This document shows, piece after piece, positions 43,379 to 53,436 of a stretch of DNA of 64,000 bases. The DNA is from UBA10365 sp041441915 (GTDB lineage Bacteria > Pseudomonadota > Alphaproteobacteria > Rhodobacterales > Rhodobacteraceae). The notes under the pieces are model-generated. The model worked only from the letters and a program-made list of their open reading frames with translations. It did not search any database and was not told the origin of the DNA. Location of the stretch: NCBI GenBank assembly GCA_041441915.1, contig JASDRS010000023.1:86409-150408 (forward strand). The letters are read 5' to 3'. Position 1 is the first letter of the stretch. Each line of letters opens with the position of its first letter. A program made the translations under genes and the position numbers.

Positions 43379-44804
43379 GCGCGCTCGCCGCTAATGTTGC
43401 CAAAGGTTCGATCCCAAACAAGTTCACAATGCCAAGCAGCATCATAATCGAAGCGCCCGTGAACAAAACCGATTGCACCGGATCCATACGGCAAATCGTG
43501 CCATCAGACACTTTGCCAAAATAAACAAAATATACTATCCGCAGATAATAAAAGGCCCCAATCACAGAAGCAATCACACCTGCAACCGCCAACCAAGCAA
43601 GCCCACCATTGACGGCCGCTTGCAAGACTGAAAGTTTCCCCAAAAAGCCCAACATCGGCGGAACACCAGCCAAGCTAAACATCAAAACTAAAATTCCAAA
43701 GGCGCGCATAGGATCGCGTTTGGCCAAGCCGTGCAAAGAATCAATTGACGTCACAGGAACCCCGTCTTTTTCTAGTGATAAGATCAAAGCAAAGGTACCA
43801 ACATTCATGGTGACATAGATTGCCATATATATCAGCATCGCCTCCACGCCCTCGGCCGAACCCGCAGCCAAGCCCATTAGCGCAAATCCCATATGGGCGA
43901 TGGAAGAGTAGGCCATAAGCCGTTTGAAATCCCGTTGGCCAATAGCAGCAACCGCACCCAAAAACATCGACCCCACAGCCAGGGCTACCAAAACCTGCGA
44001 CCAGTCATTTACAATAGTGCCAAACGCATCATGCAGGAGGCGCGCGAGCAATCCTACTGCCGCCATTTTGGGGGCTGTGGAGAAAAAGGCAGTCACGGGT
44101 GTAGGCGCACCTTCATACACATCTGGAGACCACATATGGAAGGGCACAGCCGACACTTTAAAGGCCAGGCCCGAAATCATAAAGACCAACCCAAACAACA
44201 GGCCCAAAGGTACGCCGTTACCAACCGTCGACATGATGCCTGAAAAAAGTGTGGTTCCTGCAAAACCATAGGTCAGCGATGCACCATAAAGAAGCAACCC
44301 CGACGACAAGGCCCCCAGAACAAAATACTTCAAGCCTGCTTCGGTTGATTTTGCACTGTCACGGCGTAATGCGGCAATCACATAAAGTGCTAGCGATTGC
44401 AGCTCAAGCCCCATGTAAAGCGTCATCAAGTCGCCCGCTGACACCATCACCATCATGCCCACGACCGAAAGCGCAATCAAAATTGGATATTCAAAGCGCA
44501 AAAGGCCTCGACGCTCCATATAATTTTGACTCATCAGCAGAATGGCTGCCGCTGACAAGAGGATCACCACTTTAGCAAAGCGTGCAAACGGGTCATCTTG
44601 GAACATACCACCAAAGGCTTGGGCTGCTAAATCTTGCGAAAAGCCTATAACAGTTGCCAATACCACAAAAAGACCCGCGGTCGCCCAAACCAAAAGTGGT
44701 GCGATCTTGTCTTTACCAGCGCTTACCCCGAACAAAAGTCCAAGCATCGCATAGACGGCCAAAACCACCTCAGGCAAAACTATGTTGAAATCAGTTGCGG
44801 TCAT
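43368..44804 (-). CDS. nuoN: NADH-quinone oxidoreductase subunit N
   Basis: The 478-aa membrane protein is one of three antiporter-like proton-pumping subunits of complex I. It shows about 14 hydrophobic helices, with LKYFVLGALSSGLLLYGASL, the broken-helix region FHMWSPDVYEGAPTPVTAFFS and RDFKRLMAYSSIAHMGF. Lys residues in these segments form the central charge chain. It is the last nuo gene and overlaps birA. Confidence 0.96.
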   Translation of the reverse strand: MTATDFNIVLPEVVLAVYAMLGLLFGVSAGKDKIAPLLVWATAGLFVVLATVIGFSQDLAAQAFGGMFQDDPFARFAKVVILLSAAAILLMSQNYMERRGLLRFEYPILIALSVVGMMVMVSAGDLMTLYMGLELQSLALYVIAALRRDSAKSTEAGLKYFVLGALSSGLLLYGASLTYGFAGTTLFSGIMSTVGNGVPLGLLFGLVFMISGLAFKVSAVPFHMWSPDVYEGAPTPVTAFFSTAPKMAAVGLLARLLHDAFGTIVNDWSQVLVALAVGSMFLGAVAAIGQRDFKRLMAYSSIAHMGFALMGLAAGSAEGVEAMLIYMAIYVTMNVGTFALILSLEKDGVPVTSIDSLHGLAKRDPMRAFGILVLMFSLAGVPPMLGFLGKLSVLQAAVNGGLAWLAVAGVIASVIGAFYYLRIVYFVYFGKVSDGTICRMDPVQSVLFTGASIMMLLGIVNLFGIEPLATLAASALVN

Positions 44805-44813
44805 TGGCTTTCC

Positions 44814-46349
44814 TTAGTGTTCAAGGCCTGTTGCTTCTGCAACGGGTAAAGCGGCATGATAATCTGTGATTAAAGCGCCAACACTTGGCCCAATGATATC
44901 GGTAACTAGGCTTGGGTAGACGCCTAGCAAAAGCGTCATCGCGACAAGTGGCGTAAAGATCAGTTTTTCTCGTCCCGAAAGATCAGTGATGGACTTAAGG
45001 CTTTCCTTAATCATGTCTCCAAAGACCACGCGGCGGTAAAGCCAAAGCGCATAACCAGCCGACAGGACAACGCCAGATGTGGCTATCGCGGCGATCAGAG
45101 TGTTGACTTGGAAAATCCCAATCAAGATCAAAAACTCACCCACAAACCCCGAGGTTCCGGGCAACCCCACATTGGCCATCGTAAAAAACATAAAAATCGT
45201 GGCATAGGCCGGCATACGAACGGCAAGGCCGCCGTAAGCGTCGATCTCACGTGTATGCATGCGGTCATAAATTACGCCTACACACAAAAACAAGGCCCCC
45301 GAGATAAAGCCATGGCTGATCATTTGAAAAATCGCTCCGTCAATGCCCTGCTGATTAGCTGCAAAGATTCCCATTGTCACATAGCCCATATGGGCCACCG
45401 AGCTATAGGCTATCAGTTTTTTCATGTCAGACTGTGCCAGAGCCACCAAACTAGTGTAAACAATTGCAATGGCCGATATCCACAGCACAAAGGTTGACAT
45501 CACATCGGCACCAACGGGGAACATGGGCAGGCTAAAGCGCAGAAACCCATAGCCACCCATTTTAAGCAAAATCGCCGCCAGCACCACAGAGCCGGCCGTT
45601 GGGGCCTGAACGTGGGCGTCGGGCAGCCAAGTATGTAAGGGCCACATCGGCATTTTCACCGCAAAGCTCGCGAAAAACGCTAAAAACAAAAGCGTTTGCA
45701 AGCCACCTGTCACTGTTATGCCCAAAAGACTAAAATTACTGTGGGCAAAATCATGGGTCAACAGCTGCACGATATCGGTCGTGCCAGCATCAAAATACAT
45801 GGCAACCATCGCCACCAACATTAACACTGACCCTAAGAGGGTATAAAGAAAAAACTTAAAGGCCGCGTAAATGCGTTCTTTTCCTCCCCAGATCCCAATA
45901 ATCAGGAACATCGGGATCAGACCCGCTTCAAAAAATATGTAAAACAAAACAAGATCCAGCGCACAAAATACGCCCAACATGAGCCCTTCTAAAACCAAAA
46001 AGGCAATCATATATTCTTTGACCTGCGTCTCAACCGACCAGCAAGAGGCTATCACTATCGGCATCAAGAAGGTGGTCAACATAACGAACAGAACCGAAAT
46101 CCCATCGACGCCCATTTTGTAGCGCAGGCCCATGATCCAAGCATAGTCTTCAACAATTTGAAAACCTGTGTTGGAAGCATCGAATTTGGCCAAGACAAAG
46201 ATCGACACAAAAAATGTGGCCGAAGTAGCGACCAATGCCAGCCATTTAGCATTGCGCTGAGCCACTGCATCTTCTCCACGAAGAAAAAGCGCCAAAATCC
46301 CCGCCGCGACCAGCGGAATGAAGGTTATGACAGAAAGTAAATTAGCCAT
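44814..46349 (-). CDS. nuoM: NADH-quinone oxidoreductase subunit M
   Basis: The 511-aa antiporter-like subunit starts MANLLSVITFIPLVAAG and shows YKMGVDGISVLFVMLTTFLMP, KMPMWPLHTWLPDAHVQAPTAGSVVLA and SDMKKLIAYSSVAHMGYVTMG. Start at 46349 forms a TAATG overlap with the nuoL stop; an upstream in-frame ATG (10 residues longer) lies inside nuoL. Confidence 0.96.
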   Translation of the reverse strand: MANLLSVITFIPLVAAGILALFLRGEDAVAQRNAKWLALVATSATFFVSIFVLAKFDASNTGFQIVEDYAWIMGLRYKMGVDGISVLFVMLTTFLMPIVIASCWSVETQVKEYMIAFLVLEGLMLGVFCALDLVLFYIFFEAGLIPMFLIIGIWGGKERIYAAFKFFLYTLLGSVLMLVAMVAMYFDAGTTDIVQLLTHDFAHSNFSLLGITVTGGLQTLLFLAFFASFAVKMPMWPLHTWLPDAHVQAPTAGSVVLAAILLKMGGYGFLRFSLPMFPVGADVMSTFVLWISAIAIVYTSLVALAQSDMKKLIAYSSVAHMGYVTMGIFAANQQGIDGAIFQMISHGFISGALFLCVGVIYDRMHTREIDAYGGLAVRMPAYATIFMFFTMANVGLPGTSGFVGEFLILIGIFQVNTLIAAIATSGVVLSAGYALWLYRRVVFGDMIKESLKSITDLSGREKLIFTPLVAMTLLLGVYPSLVTDIIGPSVGALITDYHAALPVAEATGLEH

Positions 46350-48433
46350 TATTGAGCGCCTCCAGATAGCGACATCCATGTGACCAAAATGGTAATGCCA
46401 AGAACCATCGCAAAAGCATAAGCAAAAATATAGCCAGACTGCGCCTTAGCGGCTGCACGGGTAAAGAACGGCACGATGCCAAGGGCAAGACCATTTATTC
46501 CACCATCAATCATGGCACCATCGCCACGTTTCCACAAAGTATGGCCCAACCAAAGCGCAGGTTTGACAATCAAGAAATTATAAATCTCATCAAAATACCA
46601 TTTATTGAGAATAAATTGATAAAGATGGTTTTGATTTTTGGCTAATTTTGCAGGCAGATGCGGTTTACGGATATACATCAAGAATGCCAAACCAAAGCCC
46701 AAAATCATTGCTACAAACGGCGAAACCTGGACCCATGCTGGCACCTGATGGGCATCGTGAATCGTATGATTTTCAGGACCCATCGCAATCGCACCATTGT
46801 AAGTTAGAGCCGCTTGGTCAACTTCGAAACTAGCTTCAGCATTGTGGGCATCGGTTGCTTTGGTCAGAGGAATCGTACTATTAACAGTCGTGGTGGCATG
46901 TTCCATGGTAGCTTCCATTCCAAACCATGCGCGCAATTTAGGCTCTTCACCAAAGAATACATTATACCAAATCATACCTGAAAACGCAGCGCCTAATGCC
47001 AACAGGGCCAAAGGCACTAGCATCACTTTGGGACTTTCATGGGCATGGTCGTGCGTATGATGATCACCCCGTGCTTCACCGTAAAAAGTCATGAACATTA
47101 AGCGCCAACTGTAAAAACTGGTCATAAAGGCGGCAACAACCAAAAGCCAAAAGGCGTAAGCAGATCCAACATAAGCACTTTCAATCACGGCGTCTTTCGA
47201 CAAAAAGCCCGCAAAACCAATATGTGTAAAGGGAATGCCCACGCCTGTGATAGCCAAAGTGCCAATCATCATAGCGCCAAAGGTGAAGGGGATCTTTTTA
47301 CGCAATCCGCCGTAGTTGCGCATATCTTGTTCGTGATGCATCGCATGGATCACAGAGCCCGCACCCAAAAACAGCATCGCTTTAAAAAAGGCATGGGTGA
47401 AAAGGTGGAACATCGCGACCGAATAGGCACCAACCCCCGCCGCCACGAACATATACCCGAGTTGCGAACAGGTCGAATAGGCAATCACTCGTTTGATATC
47501 ATTTTGCACAAGACCCACTGTGGCAGCAAAAAAGGCAGTTGTTGCACCCACAACAACGATCATCGCGGTGGCCGCGGGTGCAAATTCGTAAATCGGCGAC
47601 ATGCGACAGACCAAAAATACACCCGCAGTCACCATCGTCGCGGCATGGATGAGCGCAGACACAGGGGTCGGGCCTTCCATTGCGTCAGGCAACCATGTGT
47701 GCAAGCCCAACTGCGCCGACTTACCCATGGCTCCAATGAACAACAAAACGCCAATCAAATTGGCCGCATTAAAGCTGCCCCACAAAAAGCCTACTTCAAT
47801 TTTCGCCAAATGCGGCGCCAAAGCAAATACATCATCAAAGCGGATGCTGTCTGTAAGGAAATACAGCGCGAAGATTCCCAAGGCAAAGCCAAAATCACCC
47901 ACGCGATTCACCACAAAGGCCTTAATTGCAGCCGCATTGGCAGATGGTTTTTTGTAATAAAAACCGATTAACAAATAAGAGGCCACGCCCACGCCCTCCC
48001 AACCAAAGAACATTTGCACTAAATTGTCCGAGGTGACCAGCATCAACATCGCAAATGTAAAGAAGGACAGATAGGCGAAAAAGCGAGCCCTGTAATGCTC
48101 TTTCTCAGTCCAATTTTGGTCATGTTTCATATAGCCAAAGGAATAAAGATGCACCAAGGCCGATACGGAATTCACTACAACAAGCATGATCGCGGTCAAA
48201 CGGTCAAGGCGAATGCCCCAATCTGTTTTTAAGGAACCACTTTCGATCCAACGTAACAAGACCACATGGCTGGTTTCATCGCCCAAAGTCAAAAACACGA
48301 TCCAAGACAGAAGCGCCGCTAAGAACACAAGACCAGTTGTCAAAACTTGGCCAGTTTTTTCACCTAAAACCCGCCAGCCAAAGCCACACAGAAAAGCCCC
48401 CAAAAGCGGCGCGAAAAGTATCAGCGTTACCAT
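46349..48433 (-). CDS. nuoL: NADH-quinone oxidoreductase subunit L
   Basis: The 694-aa distal antiporter-like subunit has YSFGYMKHDQNWTEKEHYRARFFAYLSFF, FFGWEGVGVASYLLIGFYY, GKSAQLGLHTWLPDAMEGPTPVSALIHAATMV and NDIKRVIAYSTCSQLGYMFV, followed by the long lateral helix region at the C-terminus. A His-rich loop (GDHHTHDHAHES near residue 455) precedes it. Length is at the upper normal range. It is 3 bases after nuoK. Confidence 0.96.
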   Translation of the reverse strand: MVTLILFAPLLGAFLCGFGWRVLGEKTGQVLTTGLVFLAALLSWIVFLTLGDETSHVVLLRWIESGSLKTDWGIRLDRLTAIMLVVVNSVSALVHLYSFGYMKHDQNWTEKEHYRARFFAYLSFFTFAMLMLVTSDNLVQMFFGWEGVGVASYLLIGFYYKKPSANAAAIKAFVVNRVGDFGFALGIFALYFLTDSIRFDDVFALAPHLAKIEVGFLWGSFNAANLIGVLLFIGAMGKSAQLGLHTWLPDAMEGPTPVSALIHAATMVTAGVFLVCRMSPIYEFAPAATAMIVVVGATTAFFAATVGLVQNDIKRVIAYSTCSQLGYMFVAAGVGAYSVAMFHLFTHAFFKAMLFLGAGSVIHAMHHEQDMRNYGGLRKKIPFTFGAMMIGTLAITGVGIPFTHIGFAGFLSKDAVIESAYVGSAYAFWLLVVAAFMTSFYSWRLMFMTFYGEARGDHHTHDHAHESPKVMLVPLALLALGAAFSGMIWYNVFFGEEPKLRAWFGMEATMEHATTTVNSTIPLTKATDAHNAEASFEVDQAALTYNGAIAMGPENHTIHDAHQVPAWVQVSPFVAMILGFGLAFLMYIRKPHLPAKLAKNQNHLYQFILNKWYFDEIYNFLIVKPALWLGHTLWKRGDGAMIDGGINGLALGIVPFFTRAAAKAQSGYIFAYAFAMVLGITILVTWMSLSGGAQ

Positions 48434-48436
48434 GGT

Positions 48437-48742
48437 TTAGCCCTTCATTACGTTTGCGTCTTCGACGTCGATCGTTCCACGGGTGCGGAAAAAACTCACC
48501 AAAATAGCCAGGCCAATTGCGGCTTCAGCGGCGGCTACGGTCAGCACAAACATGGTAAAGACCTGCCCCACCAAATCACCTAAATAACTTGAAAATGCTA
48601 TTAAGTTAATATTCACCGCCAAGAGCATCAGTTCGATAGACATCAATATAATAATCACGTTCTTGCGGTTCAAAAACAAACCAAAAATACCAATGACGAA
48701 CAAAGCTGCCGCAACTGTCAAATAATGTTCTAATCCAACCAT
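48437..48742 (-). CDS. nuoK: NADH-quinone oxidoreductase subunit K
   Basis: The 101-aa protein (MVGLEHYLTVAAALFVIG start) has three helices with the conserved membrane Glu in RKNVIIILMSIELMLLAVN and a second in AAAEAAIGLAILV. Length is standard. It lies 59 bases after nuoJ, the only sizeable gap in the J-N section. Confidence 0.96.
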   Translation of the reverse strand: MVGLEHYLTVAAALFVIGIFGLFLNRKNVIIILMSIELMLLAVNINLIAFSSYLGDLVGQVFTMFVLTVAAAEAAIGLAILVSFFRTRGTIDVEDANVMKG

Positions 48743-48801
48743 CTTCGTTCCTCGGGGCACTAGCCCATCTAATACGTGGGTTGCCCCACTTCAAAGCAAA
48801 G

Positions 48802-49416
48802 CTAAAGTCCCTGCCCCGGTTTCACGTTTTTTTTAATCATAGCTTTCTCCGGATCACGCCACATTTGATGCAGCACATTTTGGCGTTTCACATCACCACG
48901 GTGGCGAAGGGTCAAAACGATCGCTCCGATCATCGCGACCAGAAGAATTAGACCCGCTAATTGAAAAAGCAAAATATACTGATCATATATCAATAGGCCC
49001 AACGCCCGCGTATTTTCCACCTGTTCCATATCGGGTGTCACCGCCGCACGCAGCCCCAAGGCCCCATCAGCCTGCACCCAGGCGCCGTAAGCCATACCAA
49101 ATTGCAACAGCAGAACAACACCAATCAAAAGTGCCAGCGGCATATAGCGCGACATTTCGCCCTTAAGCGCGGCAAAGTCGATGTCTAGCATCATGACCAC
49201 AAACAAAAATAAGACTGCCACAGCACCAACATAGACAATAACCAAAAGCATGGCGACAAATTCAGCGCCCAGCAAAACAAATAGGCCCGCCGAAGATAAA
49301 AAAGCCAAAATCAGCCACAAAACAGAATAAACTGGATTGCGTGAGATGGTTACCATAAGGCCAGCCGTAACAACTACAACGGCAAAGCCGTAAAAGGCTA
49401 TATCTGCAATTGTCAT
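48802..49416 (-). CDS. nuoJ: NADH-quinone oxidoreductase subunit J
   Basis: The 204-aa membrane subunit has NPVYSVLWLILAFLSSAGLFVLLGAEFVAMLLVIVYVGAVAVLFLFVVMMLD (five helices in total) and a C-terminal cytoplasmic end. The ATG overlaps by four bases the true stop of the preceding carboxymuconolactone-decarboxylase-like gene in its unshifted frame. Confidence 0.95.
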   Translation of the reverse strand: MTIADIAFYGFAVVVVTAGLMVTISRNPVYSVLWLILAFLSSAGLFVLLGAEFVAMLLVIVYVGAVAVLFLFVVMMLDIDFAALKGEMSRYMPLALLIGVVLLLQFGMAYGAWVQADGALGLRAAVTPDMEQVENTRALGLLIYDQYILLFQLAGLILLVAMIGAIVLTLRHRGDVKRQNVLHQMWRDPEKAMIKKNVKPGQGL

Positions 49417-49821
49417 TCGGGTCCCTCCTCTTCGGCAAAAACCGACTTGGCTATTTCAAGCGCCTTATTCATAGCGCGCAGGCCTCCAAACATGCCCATT
49501 TGACAGATCACTTCCTCCACTTCCTGGTGGGTCCGACCCTGCGGCCACAGCATGCCGAATTGTCACGCACAGTTGCGGCTCAGCCCCCACTCCCAAAACG
49601 GTAATCGCAGCAATTGCCAGAAAAAGTCTTGTAGGCGTGCCAAGCCCTTCAGCGTTAAAGGTCTTAGCAAACCACAGCTTCATCATTTTGCGACTAAGCG
49701 CTAGGAAGACTTTTTCAAAAGCCTTAGTGTCAATTTTTTCCATCGCAGGTATGAAGGCGTGGGGCGTATATTGGCCTTGCTTGATAGAGCTTTCAAACAT
49801 TTGGGTCAGATCATCGCTCAT
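49413..49821 (-). pseudogene. Carboxymuconolactone decarboxylase-like gene in the nuo operon, frameshifted
   Basis: The gene starts at 49821, overlapping the nuoI stop (ATGA), with MSDDLTQMFESSIKQGQYTP. After VTIRHAVAAG the open frame continues as nonsense (SDPPGSGGSDL) to 49465, but a second frame gives the expected family end: RTHQEVEEVICQMGMFGGLR and AMNKALEIAKSVFAEEEGPE, stopping at 49413 in an ATGA overlap with nuoJ. One extra G in the GGG at 49537-49539 (CCC on plus) explains this. The intact protein would be about 135 aa, CMD/AhpD-like fold. The tight coupling on both sides shows the unshifted frame is ancestral. Confidence 0.85.
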
Positions 49822-50321
49822 CTATAGGGTGCATCCAGTTCCAAATTGCGCGCAATTTCGGCTTCCCAGCGCGCGCCGTTATCCAATAATTTATCTTTAT
49901 TGTAAAATAATTCTTCGCGTGTTTCAGTCGAAAACTCAAAGTTTGGTCCTTCAACAATAGCGTCTACGGGGCATGCTTCTTGGCAAAAACCGCAATAGAT
50001 GCATTTTGTCATGTCAATGTCATAGCGCGTAGTGCGCCGCGAGCCGTCTTCACGCGGTTCGGCATCAATGGTGATGGCTTGCGCGGGGCACACTGCTTCG
50101 CAAAGTTTACAAGCTATGCAACGCTCTTCCCCATTAGGATAGCGGCGCAGCGCATGCTCACCGCGAAACCGCGGGCTCAAAGGGCCCTTTTCATGCGGAT
50201 AATTCAGCGTAACCTTGGGCGCCAAAAAATACTTAAACCCCAAGCCAAAGCCTTTTATAAAATCAAACAGCAAAAAATATTTCGCCGCGCGCTTATAATC
50301 GATTGTGCGTTCTGGTCCCAT
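49818..50321 (-). CDS. nuoI: NADH-quinone oxidoreductase subunit I
   Basis: The 167-aa protein carries two [4Fe-4S] motifs, CIACKLCEAVCP and CIYCGFCQEACP, for clusters N6a and N6b in the peripheral arm, preceded by NYPHEKGPLSPRFRGEHALRRYPNGEE. It is 3 bases downstream of nuoH. Confidence 0.97.
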   Translation of the reverse strand: MGPERTIDYKRAAKYFLLFDFIKGFGLGFKYFLAPKVTLNYPHEKGPLSPRFRGEHALRRYPNGEERCIACKLCEAVCPAQAITIDAEPREDGSRRTTRYDIDMTKCIYCGFCQEACPVDAIVEGPNFEFSTETREELFYNKDKLLDNGARWEAEIARNLELDAPYR

Positions 50322-50324
50322 TGA

Positions 50325-51362
50325 TCAGCCCCCTATCGCCCAGCGAGCCCAAAAGCCGCCTAGCACTTCAAACTTCGCCAAAAAAGCTACCAAAACCACC
50401 CAGCTCAAGGACATGGGCAAAAACACTTTCCAACCGATCCGCATCAATTGGTCGTAGCGGTATCTTGGAACGATCGCTTTGACCATCGCAAACATAAAGA
50501 AGAAGAAGGCCATCTTGCCAATCATCCACAGTGCGCCATCAGCGATACCTGGAATGGGCGAAAGCCACCCACCAAAGAACAACAGCGATATCAAGGCACA
50601 CATTAAGAAAATCGCAATATATTCGCCCGCCATAAACAAAAGATAGGGCGTCGAAGAATATTCGACCATAAAGCCTGCAACCAATTCTGATTCTGCTTCC
50701 GGCAAGTCAAATGGAGGGCGGTTTGTTTCAGCCAAAGCGCTAATGAAAAACAAAAAGACCATGGGAAAGTGCGGTATCCAATACCAGTTAAACAGGCCAT
50801 AATCACCACGCTGCGCTTCGACGATAGAACTTAGGTTCATTGATCCGGTCGACAGAATAATCCCAATGATGATCAAACCCAACGAAACTTCATAAGAAAT
50901 CATCTGTGCCGCCGAGCGCAAAGAGCCCAAAAACGGGTATTTTGAGTTTGACGCCCAACCGCCCATGATAACACCATAAACCTCAAGGCTTGACGCAGCA
51001 AACACAAACAAAATTGCCACATTGATATCAGCCAAAACCCAACCCACATCAAAGGGCACTACGGCCCAAGCCAACACTGCCAGCACGAACGACAACAGGG
51101 GAGCTAGAAAAAATATGGGCCTATCGGCCCCAGCAGGTACAACAATCTCTTTAACCATATATTTCAGCGCATCGGCCACCGTTTGTAAAAGCCCAAAAGC
51201 CCCAACAACATTCGGCCCCTTCCGCATCTGCACCGATGCCCAAATTTTTCGATCGCCGTAAACCAAAAACAGCAGACTGATCATGACAAAACCAATAACC
51301 AAAAGGCTTTGCCCCGCTATCAAAACCGCGATCCCCAATCCTGTTTGAAAAAAATCAGCCAT
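50325..51362 (-). CDS. nuoH: NADH-quinone oxidoreductase subunit H
   Basis: The 345-aa membrane subunit, which forms the quinone tunnel with NuoB/D, contains RKIWASVQMRKGPNVVGAFG, EVYGVIMGGWASNSKYPFLGSLRSAAQMISYEVSLG and ALAETNRPPFDLPEAESELVAGF, plus RYDQLMRIGWKVFLP near the end. It is separated from nuoG by 51 bases. Confidence 0.97.
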   Translation of the reverse strand: MADFFQTGLGIAVLIAGQSLLVIGFVMISLLFLVYGDRKIWASVQMRKGPNVVGAFGLLQTVADALKYMVKEIVVPAGADRPIFFLAPLLSFVLAVLAWAVVPFDVGWVLADINVAILFVFAASSLEVYGVIMGGWASNSKYPFLGSLRSAAQMISYEVSLGLIIIGIILSTGSMNLSSIVEAQRGDYGLFNWYWIPHFPMVFLFFISALAETNRPPFDLPEAESELVAGFMVEYSSTPYLLFMAGEYIAIFLMCALISLLFFGGWLSPIPGIADGALWMIGKMAFFFFMFAMVKAIVPRYRYDQLMRIGWKVFLPMSLSWVVLVAFLAKFEVLGGFWARWAIGG

Positions 51363-51413
51363 GGTGTTGTTCCTTAAACTCTTGCGTCAGATATGGGTGC
51401 GCCAAGACTATGA

Positions 51414-53432
51414 TCATTCTGCCGCTATCGGAGCTCGGCCGCGTTCGGCCACACCTTTTTGCAATTCACCCATCAGCGCACTAGCTCGCGCGATTGGGTT
51501 CGTTAGATAATAGTCTTCAACCGCATTACGCAGATCAGCCTTAGTAGGCGCTGTGGGACGCAAGGCTTTCCAGTCATTTTGGGGCACATGGTCAATTCTT
51601 CCCAAATGGGGATGTGCACTAACCACCACACGGCGCAACGCGGCTAGACTGTCCCACGGCAAAGCCGCACCCAGTTTTGCCGACAACGCACGTAAGATTG
51701 CCCAGTTTTCTTTAGCCGCGCCCGGCGCAAAGCCAGCGCGTTGCGCCAATTGAGGCCGACCCTCAAGATTCACAAAAATGCCATTTTCTTCGGTATAGGC
51801 GGCGGCAGGTAAAATTAAATCGGCTCGGTGAGCACCTCGATCGCCATGGCTGCCTTGGTAAACGACAAAAGCACCAGCCTCGATGTCAACCTCATCAGTG
51901 CCTAAATTATAAACGACTTCGGCCCCCTCAAGCGCTGCGCTAAGGCCACCTTCAGTCACCGCTCCCACATCCATTGCGCCAACGCGGCCAGCAGCAGTGT
52001 GTAAGATCATGAATTTTGAATTGGTTTGGTTAACAAGTTTCATCGTTTGGCTTAGCACCGCTTCGCCGTCGGCTTCCAAAAGTGCGCCCATGCCAATGAT
52101 GACAAGACTATTTTTCTCGTCGGCCATGGTAATTTTTCGTGATGCAAGTTCAATCAAAGCCGCTCGATCTGTCCCTAAATGTTTATATTCATAAGTTAAA
52201 TCAACGGCCTCACCTACCAAACTAATATTAACCCCCCGAGACCAGGCTTTGCGAAGACGCGCGTTTAAAACGGGAGCTTCAAGACGAGGATTGGTGCCAA
52301 TCAGTTGAATCTTATTGGCCGTTTCAATATCTTCGATCACAGCAGTTCCGACATAGGCAGAGCGATTGCCCTCAGGCAATTTCACCCCGTCAACACGACA
52401 TTCTACATGACCACCCAAACCTTCAATCAATGTTTTAAGGGAAAAGGCAGCTTCAACATTGGCCAGATCCCCAATCAAACCGGCTACTTTCTTGCCTTTC
52501 ATCGCATGTGCAGCATAGGTCAAAGCCTCATCCCAGCTGGCTTTGCGCAGCTTACCCTTTTCGCGAATATAGGGCGTATCAAGCCTTTGACGGCGCAATC
52601 CATCCCATACGAACCGCGCTTTGTCGGATATCCATTCTTCATTCACGCCATCATGATTCCGTGGCAAAATACGCATCACTTCACGGCCCTTTGTATCAAC
52701 ACGAATGTTTGATCCCAAGGCATCCATCACATCGATAGTTTCTGTCTTGGTTAATTCCCAAGGCCGAGCGGTAAACGCATAGGGTTTTGAGGTAAGTGCC
52801 CCAACAGGGCAAAGATCAATAATGTTACCTTGAAGATTACTGTTCAACGACATGTCCAAATAAGTGGTGATTTCGGCATCTTCACCGCGACCCGTTTGGC
52901 CCATTTGCGTCAAGCCAGCCACTTCAGAAGTAAAACGTACGCAACGTGTGCAAGAAATGCAGCGTGTCATCTTGGTTTCAACCAAGGGGCCGAGATCTAA
53001 TTCGTCAGACGCTCTTTTGGGTTCACGGTAGCGCGAAAAGTCAACGCCATAAGCCATAGCTTGATCTTGCAAATCGCATTCGCCACCTTGGTCGCAAATT
53101 GGACAGTCTAACGGATGGTTGATCAGCAAAAATTCCATAACCCCTTCTCGGGCCTTTTTAACCATAGGAGAATTAGTTTTCACAACGGGCGTTTGCCCTT
53201 CGGGCCCAGGACGCAGATCGCGCACTTGCACCGCGCAAGAGGCCGCAGGTTTGGGAGGCCCACCCACAACTTCAACTAAACACATGCGGCAATTGCCTGC
53301 TATTGTCAGACGTTCATGATAGCAAAAGCGAGGAATTTCCACGCCTGCCACTTCTGCTGCTTGAATAATGGTCATCGCCCCATCAACTTCGATCTCGATG
53401 CCATCGATGATCAGTTTTTTAAGATTGCTCAT
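51414..53432 (-). CDS. nuoG: NADH-quinone oxidoreductase subunit G
   Basis: The 672-aa protein carries an N-terminal [2Fe-2S] site (Cys37, 48, 51, 66), the HPLDCPICDQGGECDLQD segment with a His/Cys-ligated [4Fe-4S] cluster, and CISCTRCVRFTSEVAG for the next one, followed by a molybdopterin-oxidoreductase-like domain that lacks the cofactor role. Length is normal for alphaproteobacterial (mitochondrial-like) NuoG rather than the 900-aa E. coli form. Confidence 0.97.
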   Translation of the reverse strand: MSNLKKLIIDGIEIEVDGAMTIIQAAEVAGVEIPRFCYHERLTIAGNCRMCLVEVVGGPPKPAASCAVQVRDLRPGPEGQTPVVKTNSPMVKKAREGVMEFLLINHPLDCPICDQGGECDLQDQAMAYGVDFSRYREPKRASDELDLGPLVETKMTRCISCTRCVRFTSEVAGLTQMGQTGRGEDAEITTYLDMSLNSNLQGNIIDLCPVGALTSKPYAFTARPWELTKTETIDVMDALGSNIRVDTKGREVMRILPRNHDGVNEEWISDKARFVWDGLRRQRLDTPYIREKGKLRKASWDEALTYAAHAMKGKKVAGLIGDLANVEAAFSLKTLIEGLGGHVECRVDGVKLPEGNRSAYVGTAVIEDIETANKIQLIGTNPRLEAPVLNARLRKAWSRGVNISLVGEAVDLTYEYKHLGTDRAALIELASRKITMADEKNSLVIIGMGALLEADGEAVLSQTMKLVNQTNSKFMILHTAAGRVGAMDVGAVTEGGLSAALEGAEVVYNLGTDEVDIEAGAFVVYQGSHGDRGAHRADLILPAAAYTEENGIFVNLEGRPQLAQRAGFAPGAAKENWAILRALSAKLGAALPWDSLAALRRVVVSAHPHLGRIDHVPQNDWKALRPTAPTKADLRNAVEDYYLTNPIARASALMGELQKGVAERGRAPIAAE

Positions 53433-53436
53433 AACC

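Noticed and set aside
47222..47971. 249-codon plus-strand frame
   Set aside because: Antisense shadow of nuoL; composition is His/Arg/Gln rich as expected from reversed membrane-protein codons.
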